NCBI GenBank assembly: GCA_945860295.1
Contig: CAMAQH010000014.1
Span: forward strand, 1-64,000
DNA length: 64,000 nucleotides
Reading direction: 5' to 3'
DNA from: Prosthecobacter debontii
GTDB lineage: Bacteria; Verrucomicrobiota; Verrucomicrobiia; Verrucomicrobiales; Verrucomicrobiaceae
Each line of letters begins with the position of its first letter. Position 1 is the stretch's first letter. Made by a program: the position numbers and the translations under genes. Of the stretch, positions 10,090 to 20,378 are shown in pieces. The notes beneath the pieces were generated by a model, which searched no databases, had not been told where the DNA came from, and saw nothing but the letters and a program-made list of their open reading frames with translations.

Positions 10090-10602
10090 ATGATCCCAGT
10101 TAATTTACGCGCCGCTCTCTCCATTATCATCCTGCCCGCCGTGCTGGCCTCCTGCGGCTCGTCGCCAAGAGTTCGAGGTGTGCCGCGCAAGCTGCCTGTG
10201 ATTGACCTGCTTGGTAGCGCACAGACGCCAGCGCACAGTATGGAGAAGAAGAGCTACCCCTTCAATGCTGACGGCGACTACATGACCGCCTGGGCCTCCA
10301 ATGGCAGTGCTTCAGAGCACGACAACGACTCGTGGAGTTCATCCCATGATGGATCGGTTTCCAAAAGAAATCCTTCGCCCGTGAGAAAGGTTTCCTCATC
10401 ACCCAGCAAGAAAAAGACAGTTACAAGCAGCAAGTCGAAGAGTGGCAGCAGCAAAGGCGCTAGCAGAAATTATGTGATCAAGAGAGGTGACACGCTGGGA
10501 GCCATCGCTCAAAGGAACGGCACCACCGTCTCCAAGATCAAGGCCGCCAATGGCATGTCATCAGACAAAATCCGTGAAGGCAAGTCGCTGAAGATCCCCT
10601 AG
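10090..10602 (+). CDS. LysM-domain lipoprotein
   Basis: Lipobox-like 'AVLASCGSS'; C-terminal LysM 'YVIKRGDTLGAIAQRNGTTVSKIKAANGMSSDKIREGKSLKIP'. Confidence 0.85.
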   Translation: MIPVNLRAALSIIILPAVLASCGSSPRVRGVPRKLPVIDLLGSAQTPAHSMEKKSYPFNADGDYMTAWASNGSASEHDNDSWSSSHDGSVSKRNPSPVRKVSSSPSKKKTVTSSKSKSGSSKGASRNYVIKRGDTLGAIAQRNGTTVSKIKAANGMSSDKIREGKSLKIP

Positions 10603-10608
10603 TAGTTC

Positions 10609-11202
10609 ATGAATAAGATACGGTTCATCGCGTTCCTCACCATGGGCTTGTTCAGTCCAGTTGCGCAGGCACTGACATTTGGCACGGTCATTATCGATCC
10701 AGGGCATGGCGGAAAAGACGGCGGCTGCGTGTGGCATGGGCTGGTGGAAAAGAAGCTTTGTCTCGATACCGCGCTGCGGTTGGAACGTCTGCTTAAAGCC
10801 AAAGGACTGCGTGTCGTCATGAGTAGGCGCAGCGACGAGCATGTGGAACTCGAAGAGCGAGCGGTCATCGCCAATCGCTATTCAAAGGCCGTCTTTGTCA
10901 GTATCCATTTTAATGCTTCAAAAGATCGTAACATCAGTGGCATGGAGATCTTTTATCGCAGCGACAGCGGCAAGACTCTGGCCAGGAAAATCCTAAGCAG
11001 CATGGACCAGAATTTGATAGGCGTGAATCGTGGTGTGTTTCTGGGGGATCTCAGTGTTCTGCGCCGCACGCTCATGCCTGCCGTCCTAATCGAGTGCGGG
11101 TATTTGAGTAATCGCACCGAGTCGCAGCGCTGTGGTGCCGCCGCGCATCGCCAGAGGTTGGCAGAGTCCATTGCCTCAGGCATTTTAGGCTCACGATCAT
11201 GA
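10609..11202 (+). CDS. N-acetylmuramoyl-L-alanine amidase (Amidase_3)
   Basis: 'VIIDPGHGGKDGGCVWHGLVEKKLCLDTALRLERLLKAKGLRVVMSR', 'FVSIHFNAS', 'VLIECGYLSN'; signal peptide. Confidence 0.92.
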   Translation: MNKIRFIAFLTMGLFSPVAQALTFGTVIIDPGHGGKDGGCVWHGLVEKKLCLDTALRLERLLKAKGLRVVMSRRSDEHVELEERAVIANRYSKAVFVSIHFNASKDRNISGMEIFYRSDSGKTLARKILSSMDQNLIGVNRGVFLGDLSVLRRTLMPAVLIECGYLSNRTESQRCGAAAHRQRLAESIASGILGSRS

Positions 11203-11474
11203 CTGATCGTGTTCAACTCGTGGTGCGAGTCACGCCAAACGCACGCCGTTCAGAGATCCTAGGCTGGGGCGCTGATGAAAAGGGCCGCTCTGTCCTGATG
11301 ATAAAACTCGCCGCTCCTCCGTTGGATGGCAAAGCCAACACGGAACTCCTGCGTTTCATGTCCGACTTGCTCGACTGTGCTAAGGGGCATGTGCAGCTTC
11401 TGCGCGGTGAGGGCAGTCGCCAAAAGGTTTTAGAAGTCCCTGCGTACTCACTTGAGAAACTACCTTCGCGTTGA
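11199..11474 (+). CDS. DUF167 / YggU family protein
   Basis: 'RVTPNARRSEILGW...IKLAAPPLDGKANTELLRFMSDLL'; 4-bp overlap with upstream amidase. Confidence 0.85.
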   Translation: MTDRVQLVVRVTPNARRSEILGWGADEKGRSVLMIKLAAPPLDGKANTELLRFMSDLLDCAKGHVQLLRGEGSRQKVLEVPAYSLEKLPSR

Positions 11475-11539
11475 AAGGCTTTCTTCATTTGACGCAGACA
11501 GACGAGCGGGCTAGAAACTCGCCCCGAACACTTTGACTC

Positions 11540-12190
11540 ATGTTCGGTCAAAGCAGCCTTATGCAAATCGTTCGCCCCTTGTTTCGTCTCATTCTGGCCC
11601 TCAGCCTATTTTCCCTCATCGGCTCCATTTCCGGCTCCCCCCTGCCTGCCGATCATCCCTGTGGTGAGTTAGTGAGAAAATACCTGACATGTGTGGTTAA
11701 CCAGGAATGGAAAACCGCTGCCAGTCTCTTGCTCCCGAGTTCCTTGGACAGAAAACAGAAGGAAACCATCTCCGTCATCAAGACCGCTCCGACCATGACT
11801 GAGGAAGCCCAGATGCTTGAGCGCTTCGGAGTCAAAGAAATCCGTGACCTCGAAAAACTCAGCCCTCAAGAGTTCTATGTCTTGGATCGTGAAGCCTGGC
11901 ACAAGCGCATCAATGCCGCTGCTGATGTCACCAAGCGCAAGCAGGAGACGCTCAAGATTGACGTGCTCGGCCTCGTCGAAGAAAAAGACAAAGGCTACGT
12001 CCACGCCACCGTGCGCACCTCGCAGGAGACACTGACTGACCGCATTGAAGAACTCTTCCTCATCTCCTTCATCAAAGAAAACGGCAAGTGGGTCATCTGG
12101 CCTGAAATGAAGGATCGCCCGATCATCACCCCGATCGAAGCGAAGAAAGAAGACACCAAGAAGAAGAAAGAAGACGCTAAGAAGAAGTAA
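11540..12190 (+). CDS. Secreted hypothetical protein with Lys-rich C-terminal tail
   Basis: N-terminal signal; ends KKEDTKKKKEDAKKK; followed by a strong terminator. Confidence 0.7.
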   Translation: MFGQSSLMQIVRPLFRLILALSLFSLIGSISGSPLPADHPCGELVRKYLTCVVNQEWKTAASLLLPSSLDRKQKETISVIKTAPTMTEEAQMLERFGVKEIRDLEKLSPQEFYVLDREAWHKRINAAADVTKRKQETLKIDVLGLVEEKDKGYVHATVRTSQETLTDRIEELFLISFIKENGKWVIWPEMKDRPIITPIEAKKEDTKKKKEDAKKK

Positions 12191-12216
12191 AGCTTCTCCC
12201 CGACTTTCATTTTCCG

Positions 12217-12247
12217 AGGCAGGATGGTTCTCCATCCTGCCTTTTTA
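12217..12247 (+). terminator. Rho-independent terminator
   Basis: GGCAGGATGG-TTCT-CCATCCTGCC followed by TTTTTA. Confidence 0.9.
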
Positions 12248-12292
12248 TTTCATGAAAGGCACACGCACGCAGACTGTTAAAGATGGCCTGCC

Positions 12293-14077
12293 ATGACACG
12301 TCTCATCCTTCTTGCCAGTCTGCTCTTCGCCCTAACAATCCCTGCGGCTGACAAGCCGAATGTGCTCATTTTTTTGGCCGATGACATGGGCTGGGGAGAT
12401 ATCTCCGCGAATGGAAACCCCAATCACGCCACGCCGAGCATCGACTCCATCGCAAAGGATGGCGTGAAGCTCGACCGCTTCTATGTCTGTCCCGTCTGCT
12501 CGCCGACGCGTGCGGAGTTTCTCACTGGGCGCTACCATCCACGAGGCGGCGTTAAAGGCGTCTCCACAGGCCAGGAGCGGCTGAATCTCGACGAGCGCAC
12601 TCTGGCAGATGCCTTCAAGGCCGCAGGCTATCGCACGGGAGCTTTTGGTAAATGGCACAATGGCAGCCAGTGGCCGTATCATCCGAACGCGCGCGGCTTT
12701 GATGAGTTCTACGGCTTCACCTCCGGCCACTGGGGCGAGTACTTTGACCCGCCGCTCGATCACAACGGCCAGCCCGTGCGCGGCAAAGGTTACATGACCG
12801 ACCTGCTCACGGACAAGGCGCTGGAGTTCATTGATGCCAGCAAGGACAAGCCCTTCTTTTGCTACGTGCCCTACAACGTGCCGCACTCACCCTGGGCCGT
12901 CCCGCAGGCCGACTGGGCGCGCTTCAAAGACAAGACCATCATCACCAGCGAGCGTGACAAAGCCAAAGAGGAGATCGATGAAACTCGCTGCGCATTGGCC
13001 ATGGTCTCCAACATGGACGCCAATATCGGTCGCGTGCTCCGTCGTCTCGATGAACTCAAACTCACCAAAAACACCATTGTCATCTTCTTCACCGACAACG
13101 GCCCTAACACGTTTCGCTGGAATGGCAGCATGAAGGGCAAGAAAGGCACCACGGATGAAGGCGGCGTGCGCTCCCCCTTCTTCATTCGCTGGCCCGGCCA
13201 TCTGCCCAGCGATCATGTCGTCAAAGAGATCACAGGAGCCATCGACATCCTGCCCACTCTCTGCGCCCTCACCAGCGTGCCACGTCTCGGTGAGAAGCCT
13301 CTCGATGGGCGCGATCTCAGCCCCTTGTTGAAAAAGCAATCCGCCGCGTGGCCCGACCGCATGATCTTCTCCACTTGGGGGCCGAGCGTCAGCGTCAGAA
13401 CCCAAGCGCATCGGCTTGATGGCCAGGGCGCGCTCTATGACATGATCACTGATCCCGATCAGACTCAAAACATCGCCACCACGCAGCCCGAGATTGCTCA
13501 AGCTTTGACTCAAGCCGTGAAGCAATGGCGAAAAGAAGTCCTAGGCGCTGCCGCGCCCGCAGGGAAACGCAACAAAGCAGGCAAAGGCAACGCCGTGGAT
13601 CAGCGGCCCATCCCCGTGGGTTATCGTGAGTTCCCGCGTTCTCCATTGCCCGCTCGTGATGGCGAGCCTCAGGGTGGTGTGAAGCGCAGTTCAGGCGCGC
13701 CAAACTGCTCCTACTTCGTCAACTGGATCACCAAGGAAGGTCGCATGATCTGGAATCTCGACGTCAAAACCACAGGCGACTACAGCGTCGAAATTCTCTA
13801 CACCTGTCCGCTCGCTGGCGCAGGCTCCACCATCGAGCTGGCTTCTGGAGAAAACCGGCTCAGTGCCAAAGTCACTCTAGGATGGAACCCGCCGCTCTAC
13901 ACCAATCAAGACACCATCCCACGTCCAGCAGGCGAGTCTCAAATGAAGGAGTTCCGCAGCCTTGAAGCCGGCACGCTCCATCTTGACAAAGGCCGCTCTG
14001 TTCTCAGCCTCAGTGCCACTGACATTCCCGGTCACAGCGTCATGGACGTGCGCCAGATCAATCTCATCTTGAAGTGA
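12293..14077 (+). CDS. Secreted sulfatase (CxPxR type)
   Basis: 'NVLIFLADDMGWGD', active-site 'CSPTRAEFLTGRY', 'FFTDNGPN'; signal peptide. Confidence 0.92.
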   Translation: MTRLILLASLLFALTIPAADKPNVLIFLADDMGWGDISANGNPNHATPSIDSIAKDGVKLDRFYVCPVCSPTRAEFLTGRYHPRGGVKGVSTGQERLNLDERTLADAFKAAGYRTGAFGKWHNGSQWPYHPNARGFDEFYGFTSGHWGEYFDPPLDHNGQPVRGKGYMTDLLTDKALEFIDASKDKPFFCYVPYNVPHSPWAVPQADWARFKDKTIITSERDKAKEEIDETRCALAMVSNMDANIGRVLRRLDELKLTKNTIVIFFTDNGPNTFRWNGSMKGKKGTTDEGGVRSPFFIRWPGHLPSDHVVKEITGAIDILPTLCALTSVPRLGEKPLDGRDLSPLLKKQSAAWPDRMIFSTWGPSVSVRTQAHRLDGQGALYDMITDPDQTQNIATTQPEIAQALTQAVKQWRKEVLGAAAPAGKRNKAGKGNAVDQRPIPVGYREFPRSPLPARDGEPQGGVKRSSGAPNCSYFVNWITKEGRMIWNLDVKTTGDYSVEILYTCPLAGAGSTIELASGENRLSAKVTLGWNPPLYTNQDTIPRPAGESQMKEFRSLEAGTLHLDKGRSVLSLSATDIPGHSVMDVRQINLILK

Positions 14078-14132
14078 GCCTTTGCATGTCATGGTAAGAA
14101 AGAGCGCAGCGACATAGGCGCGTATGGTCTGC

Positions 14133-16229
14133 ATGAAACTTCTGCTTTGGCTCATACTTGTCTCTGGTCTCGTGGCTGCACCTTATCCTGAAAAGACGCC
14201 AGACACGCCTGGCAATAGGATGCTGCAAGGCTACTGGGAGCGGCAGGTGCGTGAGATCGAGATGACGGGCGGGCTGACGGACATTCAGACGGTTGAAGAT
14301 TGGAAAGCCAAAGTGCCGATCTATCGCCAACAACTCGCGGAGATGCTGGGGCTGAGTCCGCTGCCTGAACGCACACCGCTCATGGCAACCAAGACGGGCG
14401 GCTTTTCTGGTGATGGCTATCGCGTGGAGAACATGCATTACCAGGCGGTGCCGGGGCTTTATGTGACGGCGAATCTTTATCTGCCGGAGAAGATCGACAA
14501 GCCTGCACCGACGATTCTCTATGTCTGCGGTCATGCCAATGTGGTGAAGGATGGTGTGAGCTATGGCAACAAAACAGGCTATCACCATCACGGTGTCTGG
14601 TTTGCTCAGCATGGCTATGTTTGCCTGATCATCGATACCGTGCAGCTTGGTGAGATTCGCGGTGAGCATCACGGCACTTACAGTAAGGGGCGCTGGTGGT
14701 GGTTCTCACGTGGCTACACACCGGCTGGACTCGAAGCCTGGGCTGGAATACGCGCGCTGGATTATTTGGAGACACGTTCTGAGGTGGACAAGACGCGCTT
14801 CGGAGTCACGGGGCGCAGTGGTGGCGGAGCCTACTCGTGGTGGGTGGCGGCACTGGATGAGCGCATCAAAGCGGCGGCTCCGACGGCAGGCGTCACCTCC
14901 ATGAAAAATCATGTGGCTGATGGCTGTGTCGAAGGGCACTGCGACTGCATGTTTTATGTAAACACGTATCGCTGGGATTATGATAGGCTCGTGGCGCTGG
15001 TGGCTCCGCGTGCGCTGCTGATTTGCAACACGGACAAGGACCCAATCTTTCCCGTCGACGGTGTGTTTAGCATCTATCAAAACGTCCGTCGCATCTACTC
15101 ACTGCTCGGAGCGGAGGACAAAATAGGCCTGCAAGTGGCTGAGGGGCCGCATAAAGATGTGCAGCCGCTCAACAATGGCGCTTTCCACTGGTTCGAGCGC
15201 CAACTCAAAGGCGCGGACCCGATGGCGGTGCTGGATGAAGGTGCGAAGAAGTCGCTCGAACCTGAACAGCTCCAGGTCTTCAAAGAACTGCCGAAGGACG
15301 AAAAGAACACCACCATGGATCAGACTTTTGTTGCGAAAGCTCCAACACCTGCGGTGCCCTTGAGCGCAGAAGATTGGTCGAAGCAGCGTGATGCCTGGAT
15401 GACTTCACTCAAGGATAAAGTCTTTGCTGGCTGGCCTCACGAAGCGGCAGCGATCGTGGTGAGCAAGGAAGGTAGCAGCGAGCGCGATGGCATTCGTTTC
15501 ACAGCCTTTGATTTCGAGCCTGAGCCAGGGATTCGTCTGCGCTTCTATCTCACGCATCGCGCTGGTTTGCGGGCCGAGGATTTGGAACTGATCGCACTCA
15601 ATGTGCTGGATGCCGAAGGCTGGCAGGACTTCTGCAACACCTACGAGTCGCGCTTTGCCAAGCACATCGAAACCTTCCCCAACACCAACAAGGATGATGC
15701 GGCTTTCGATAGCGAGAAGAAGATGTTTGAGACCTTCAAATGGGGCATGGCCTACATCTGCCCACGCGGCATCGGTCCCACGGAATGGACGGGCAGTGAG
15801 AAGGCTCAAACTCAGCGCTTGCGCCGCTTTTATCTGCTCGGTCAAACGGTGGACTCCATGCGTGTCTGGGACATCCGCCGCACCGTGCAGGCGGTGAAAC
15901 AGATCCCTGGCTTCGAGAAGACGCCGCTCTGGCTACAGGGCCACCGTGACATGGCGGCAGATGCTCTCTATGCATCGCTCTTTGAAGAAGGCATCACGCG
16001 ACTGGATCTGCATGATCTGCCAGTCAGTCATGATATCGGTCCGGCCTACCTCAATGTGCTGAGACATCTCGATCTCCCTCAAGCCGCAGCGATGGCTGCT
16101 GAGCGCACTCGTTTGATCATCTACAGCACCGATGAAAAGCCGTGGAGCTATCCAGACGCTGTCGTGAAGCTGTTGAAGTTGCCCGCGAAACAATGGCAGA
16201 TTCGCAAGCCAGCTAAAGCGGACGAGTGA
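14133..16229 (+). CDS. Secreted alpha/beta hydrolase (acetyl-xylan-esterase-like), two-module
   Basis: Nucleophile elbow 'GVTGRSGGGAYSWWVAALDERIKAAAPTAG'; 'APTILYVCGHAN'; signal peptide; second hydrolase-like half. Confidence 0.75.
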   Translation: MKLLLWLILVSGLVAAPYPEKTPDTPGNRMLQGYWERQVREIEMTGGLTDIQTVEDWKAKVPIYRQQLAEMLGLSPLPERTPLMATKTGGFSGDGYRVENMHYQAVPGLYVTANLYLPEKIDKPAPTILYVCGHANVVKDGVSYGNKTGYHHHGVWFAQHGYVCLIIDTVQLGEIRGEHHGTYSKGRWWWFSRGYTPAGLEAWAGIRALDYLETRSEVDKTRFGVTGRSGGGAYSWWVAALDERIKAAAPTAGVTSMKNHVADGCVEGHCDCMFYVNTYRWDYDRLVALVAPRALLICNTDKDPIFPVDGVFSIYQNVRRIYSLLGAEDKIGLQVAEGPHKDVQPLNNGAFHWFERQLKGADPMAVLDEGAKKSLEPEQLQVFKELPKDEKNTTMDQTFVAKAPTPAVPLSAEDWSKQRDAWMTSLKDKVFAGWPHEAAAIVVSKEGSSERDGIRFTAFDFEPEPGIRLRFYLTHRAGLRAEDLELIALNVLDAEGWQDFCNTYESRFAKHIETFPNTNKDDAAFDSEKKMFETFKWGMAYICPRGIGPTEWTGSEKAQTQRLRRFYLLGQTVDSMRVWDIRRTVQAVKQIPGFEKTPLWLQGHRDMAADALYASLFEEGITRLDLHDLPVSHDIGPAYLNVLRHLDLPQAAAMAAERTRLIIYSTDEKPWSYPDAVVKLLKLPAKQWQIRKPAKADE

Positions 16230-16233
16230 TGCC

Positions 16234-16692
16234 TCACTTCACGGCTGGCAGGAGTTCAGCCGGAGCCGCCTCGATCTTCGCCAAAAAGCGCGCGGGGATT
16301 TCCACGGCTTTCATTTTGCCAGACATCGCATCCTTTCGCACACAGGCGGCGACGAGGTGGCCTTCGGCACTGAGAGTGCCGTCTTGTTTCCAGAAGCGGA
16401 TCAGATAACGCAGGGTCTTTGGGCGCACTTCTTCCACGAGCAGTTCCATGGTGAATTGCTCTTCAAATCTCAGTGGCGCACGGTAGTCGCAGGAGACGTG
16501 GACACGCGGCCAACCGACGCGCTCTTCATCGGGGATGAGCGGTGAGTTATCCCAGATGGACATGTCCAGTGCACGGAAGAAGTCATGCTCCACGCGCTCC
16601 ATGTAGCGGAAGAAATTCGAGAAATGCACAATGCCGGCCATGTCCGTGTCGGCAAACTGGACGCGCTCGGTGAGAGTGTGGCGGTGGGGCAT
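16234..16692 (-). CDS. Acyl-CoA thioesterase (4HBT/YbgC-like)
   Basis: 'VQFADTDMAGIVHFSNFFRYMERVEHDFFRALD' hot-dog thioesterase motif. Confidence 0.88.
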   Translation of the reverse strand: MPHRHTLTERVQFADTDMAGIVHFSNFFRYMERVEHDFFRALDMSIWDNSPLIPDEERVGWPRVHVSCDYRAPLRFEEQFTMELLVEEVRPKTLRYLIRFWKQDGTLSAEGHLVAACVRKDAMSGKMKAVEIPARFLAKIEAAPAELLPAVK

Positions 16693-16722
16693 GGCGAATC
16701 ACTGGCGCGGAGCCGCTGAAGG

Positions 16723-18162
16723 TCAAAGCCGAAACGCAGTGCCGAGATGCTCGAGGACATCCGAGGGCAGGACCGAAAGCTGCGCCATTTCCAGCGCGGC
16801 GGTTTCTGCAGCGCGCCCACAAACCCAGGCACCAAGGCCGGCGGCGCGATGCAAAGGAAGCTGCTGGCCCACGAGAGCGGCGCAGACGCCCGTGAGCACA
16901 TCGCCCATGCCACCCGTGGCCATGCCGGGGTGACCTGTGGTGTTGTAGAGTGTCGGCTGACCTGCGGTCGCGATGACGGTGCGTGCTCCTTTAAGTAGCA
17001 GAGTGTGACCGGGATGTGAGACTGCCCAGCGTGTGGCCCAGTCGTGACGCGCAGTCTGATTCGGTAGTAGTCGTAGCATCTCACCAGGATGCGGTGTGAG
17101 CAGTCTTGGCCCTGCTGAAGCCGAATCGTTTTTTGCCATCATCGTGATCGCATCAGCATCAATGATGGCCGGGATTTTGACATCACGAATCACTGCCAAC
17201 ACTTCGGTCTCATAGTCAAAACCAAGCCCAGGACCGATGGCTAAAACATCAAAGTGCATCTCAAACACTTCACGATAGTCCCGCACGATTTTCACCATCA
17301 CCTCAGGTGGCACGCGAGCGGCGAGTAGGGCATAGACTTCTTCTTTGACCAGCAGCGTCACCAGACCTGCTCCGGCGCGTAATGCACCGCTACAGGCAAA
17401 GATGGCCGCGCCGATAAACCCGCGTGATCCAGCGATGATGCCGACGCGCCCGGCCTGGCCTTTGTGAAAATCGAACTCACGACGCGGCAACCATCCGCTG
17501 AGCAACTCCGGCGTCAGGATCTGTGCTGTGTCTGCAAGCTCTAATGAATGAAGATCTGGCAGCGACAAGAGTGCCAGTCGCCCAACAAACATTGTCGCAG
17601 TGTCAGCAAGGAGGCCCGTCTTGGCAAAGGCCATGGTCACGGTCAGGTCGGCCTGTACGCAGTCCGGCGCAGGTATTCCCGTATCGCCGTTCAAGCCTGA
17701 TGGAATATCCATGGCCACGGTCCATGCCTGATGCGCACTCCGTTGTGCATTCATCTCAGCCGCCAGCGCGCGAATCCCCGGACGGATCTCTCCAACTGCG
17801 CCGATGCCGAGCAGACCATCGAGCAGCACAGCGCCGGTGATCTGGGGTGCGTGCTCCAGAATACGCACACCCGTCAGAGCCGCGAGAAGGGCGCGGGGCA
17901 GGGGCTTCATTGACTCCACTGGAGCACTGAGCCGTGCCAGCACTTGCCAGCCTTGCTTTTGCAGTTCACGCGCAGCCACCAGCGCATCTCCGGCATTGTT
18001 GCCCGAGCCAAGATAGATGATGAGCGTGCCAGACTGTGGAAAGAAGCGCCGCACTTCTTTGGCGATACTACAGCCCGCCTGCTCCATGAGATCGGCTGCA
18101 CTCACACCACGATTAAAGGCCTGTTGTTCGATCTCCTGCATCTGCTGGCAAGTCACGATCAT
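16723..18162 (-). CDS. nnrD/nnrE: Bifunctional NAD(P)HX epimerase / ADP-dependent NAD(P)HX dehydratase
   Basis: YjeF_N start 'QMQEIEQQAFNRGVSAADLMEQAG', 'GSGNNAGDALVAARELQKQGW'; C-terminal 'TPHPGEMLRLL', 'GHPGMATGGMGDVLTGVCAALVGQ'. Confidence 0.93.
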   Translation of the reverse strand: MIVTCQQMQEIEQQAFNRGVSAADLMEQAGCSIAKEVRRFFPQSGTLIIYLGSGNNAGDALVAARELQKQGWQVLARLSAPVESMKPLPRALLAALTGVRILEHAPQITGAVLLDGLLGIGAVGEIRPGIRALAAEMNAQRSAHQAWTVAMDIPSGLNGDTGIPAPDCVQADLTVTMAFAKTGLLADTATMFVGRLALLSLPDLHSLELADTAQILTPELLSGWLPRREFDFHKGQAGRVGIIAGSRGFIGAAIFACSGALRAGAGLVTLLVKEEVYALLAARVPPEVMVKIVRDYREVFEMHFDVLAIGPGLGFDYETEVLAVIRDVKIPAIIDADAITMMAKNDSASAGPRLLTPHPGEMLRLLPNQTARHDWATRWAVSHPGHTLLLKGARTVIATAGQPTLYNTTGHPGMATGGMGDVLTGVCAALVGQQLPLHRAAGLGAWVCGRAAETAALEMAQLSVLPSDVLEHLGTAFRL

Positions 18163-18173
18163 GGTGCAGGCCC

Positions 18174-18803
18174 TCAATTTGCTTTCTTGTAGGAGACGAT
18201 GCCCTGCGCGATGCCTTCGGCGATGCGCTTGCGAAACTCGCCGGTCATCATGCGACCACGGTCAGAGGAATTACTGACAAAGCCGCACTCCACCAGCACG
18301 GCTGGGTTACGAGTTGTCTCACGGATGACGTGAAAGCTGGCGTGCTTGATTCCCCGATTGGTCATGCTCGTGCGCTGCACCAAGTAGGCCTGGATGTAAG
18401 CGGCGAGGGTGAAGGATTTGGTCGAGTAATGATATGTCTCCACTCCGGTACCGCTACCGCCTCGGTTGTAGTTGTAGTGAATGCTCACGAATATGGCATT
18501 GCCATAGCGATTGCCTGTGGCAGCACGCGACGGGAGCGGGATGAAGACATCGCGCGAGCGGGTCATGATCACCTTGAGTCCTGCCTTTTTTAAAAGCTCC
18601 TCGACTCGGCGAGCGGTATCCAGCGCGAGATGCTTTTCATACACATAACCAATGGCAGCGCCGCGATCAAAGTCGCCGTGCCCAGCGTCCAGTACCACGG
18701 TATCAAAGGCCTTTGCCACGGGACTTACGAAGATCAGCAGCGCCCATAGCATAGAGTTCAGAGAACGATTCAAAGAAGGGAGGCTGTAGAGCGAAGGGAT
18801 CAT
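18174..18803 (-). CDS. N-acetylmuramoyl-L-alanine amidase (second paralogue)
   Basis: 'VVLDAGHGDFDRGAAIGYVYEKHLALDTARRVEELLKKAGLKVIMTRSRD', 'FVSIHYN', 'AVLVECGFVSN'. Confidence 0.9.
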   Translation of the reverse strand: MIPSLYSLPSLNRSLNSMLWALLIFVSPVAKAFDTVVLDAGHGDFDRGAAIGYVYEKHLALDTARRVEELLKKAGLKVIMTRSRDVFIPLPSRAATGNRYGNAIFVSIHYNYNRGGSGTGVETYHYSTKSFTLAAYIQAYLVQRTSMTNRGIKHASFHVIRETTRNPAVLVECGFVSNSSDRGRMMTGEFRKRIAEGIAQGIVSYKKAN

Positions 18804-18916
18804 GCAGGGGGATTCCAAGAAGTCACTACAACGCAGGCGGCGACCGTGACTTCATCTGTTTTCAGTTAGCGTCTGGCGGTGGGGATGGTCAAGCTGTTTG
18901 GCTGCTTCTTGTCTGC

Positions 18917-19954
18917 TCATTCACGGTCATGGATTGCATCGACGATGAAGCTTTCCACATCAGCCTGAGTCGTGGCCCATGAGCACATGAGACGGGAGCC
19001 GCCGCCGATGAAGCTGTAAAACTGCCAGCCGTGGGATTTGAGGCGGACTTTGATGGGATCGGGTAACTTTGCGAAAACGGCGTTGGCATCGACAGGGTAA
19101 AGAATTTGCACGCCGGGGATTTTGCCAAGGCCATCCGCGAGTTGGCGGGCAAGTCCGTTGGCTCTTGCGGCGTGTGTTTGCCAGACGTTGTCGGTGAGAA
19201 TGCGCAGCCACTGGGCGGAGATGAAGCGCATCTTTGAGCAAAGCTGACCGGCTTGTTTGCAGCGGTACTCAAAATCACGCGCGAGGGCTTTGTCAAAAAA
19301 AACAACGGCCTCGGTGACCGCCATGCCGAGCTTTGTGCCGCCGCAGCAGAGAACATTGACTCCGGCACGCCAGGTGATGTCGGCAGGTGAGGCGCTGCCT
19401 CCGGCGAGAGCGTTGAAGAAGCGCGCACCGTCCATGTGGACATGCATTCCATATTGTTTGGCTAGGCCGCATAGACCCGCGATCTCGCCCGGACGATAGA
19501 CGGTGCCCAGCTCAGTGCTCTGGCTTAGGCTGAGTGCGCGTGGTCGCGGGTAATGCAGGTTGGAGCGGTGAGTGATGAGGCGCTCGACATCGGTGGGATC
19601 AAGTTTGCCTAACGAGCTCTTGGCGGTGAGAAGCTTGCTGCCATTGGAGAAGAACTCCGGTGCACCACATTCGTCCGTCTCGACATGGGCCACGTCGCTG
19701 CAAATGACGCTGTGATAGCTTTGGCAAAGAGAGGCCAGGGAGAGTGAGTTCGCTGCGGTGCCATTGAAGACAAAGAACACCTCGCAATCCGTCTCGAAGA
19801 ACTGGCGGAAGGTCTCGCAAGCCTGAGCTGTGATGGTGTCGGCTCCATAGCTGGGGTGGTAGCCCGTGTTCGCTTCCTGGAGCGCCTGCCAAGCCTCGGG
19901 GCAGATGCCTGAGGTATTGTCGGAGGCGAAGTGGTATTTAAATTCAGTGTTCAC
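18917..19954 (-). CDS. Low-specificity L-threonine aldolase (beta-eliminating lyase family)
   Basis: 'YGADTITAQACETFRQFFE', 'MHVHMDGARFFNALAG', 'GGTKLGMAVTEAVVFF'. Confidence 0.88.
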   Translation of the reverse strand: MNTEFKYHFASDNTSGICPEAWQALQEANTGYHPSYGADTITAQACETFRQFFETDCEVFFVFNGTAANSLSLASLCQSYHSVICSDVAHVETDECGAPEFFSNGSKLLTAKSSLGKLDPTDVERLITHRSNLHYPRPRALSLSQSTELGTVYRPGEIAGLCGLAKQYGMHVHMDGARFFNALAGGSASPADITWRAGVNVLCCGGTKLGMAVTEAVVFFDKALARDFEYRCKQAGQLCSKMRFISAQWLRILTDNVWQTHAARANGLARQLADGLGKIPGVQILYPVDANAVFAKLPDPIKVRLKSHGWQFYSFIGGGSRLMCSWATTQADVESFIVDAIHDRE

Positions 19955-20378
19955 GATTCGCAGTTCGTCGTTGTATGAATTTAAGCAAGAGGCCGAGCGC
20001 TAGGAGGGTGAGATCGCGCGCGATGAGTTCCGTGTAGTTGCTCGTAGCCGCGCCGCTGTCACCAAAGCAGCCACAGCGGATGTCGGTGCCGCGAAACCAC
20101 GCGAAGCTAATGGCGATGAGGAAGGCGAGCAGGCTTCCATTCAAAACCAGCAGTCCGCCTTTTCTCAAAAAGCCTGTGATCACTGCCAGTCCCCCCAAAA
20201 TCTCCAACCACGGCAGAAACATGGCGAGTATCCCCGCATACGGATCAGGCAGCAGAGCAAAGCTGCGCACGTCATCGAGAAAGACCATCGGGTTCCAAGC
20301 CTTCACCACCCCAGCATAAACGAAGACGCCGCCGTAAAGGAGGTGGAGGAGACCAGATAGCAGCTTCATGAAGATCAA
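19944..20378 (-). CDS. DoxX/MauE-type membrane protein
   Basis: 'LLHLLYGGVFVYAGVVKAWNPMVFLDDVRSF', 'GTDIRCGCFG', several TM segments. Confidence 0.75.
   Translation of the reverse strand: MIFMKLLSGLLHLLYGGVFVYAGVVKAWNPMVFLDDVRSFALLPDPYAGILAMFLPWLEILGGLAVITGFLRKGGLLVLNGSLLAFLIAISFAWFRGTDIRCGCFGDSGAATSNYTELIARDLTLLALGLLLKFIQRRTANREH

Noticed and set aside
12887-13525. Antisense ORFs opposite the first sulfatase (also 12332-12886)
   Set aside because: No recognisable motifs; the + strand sulfatase is convincing.
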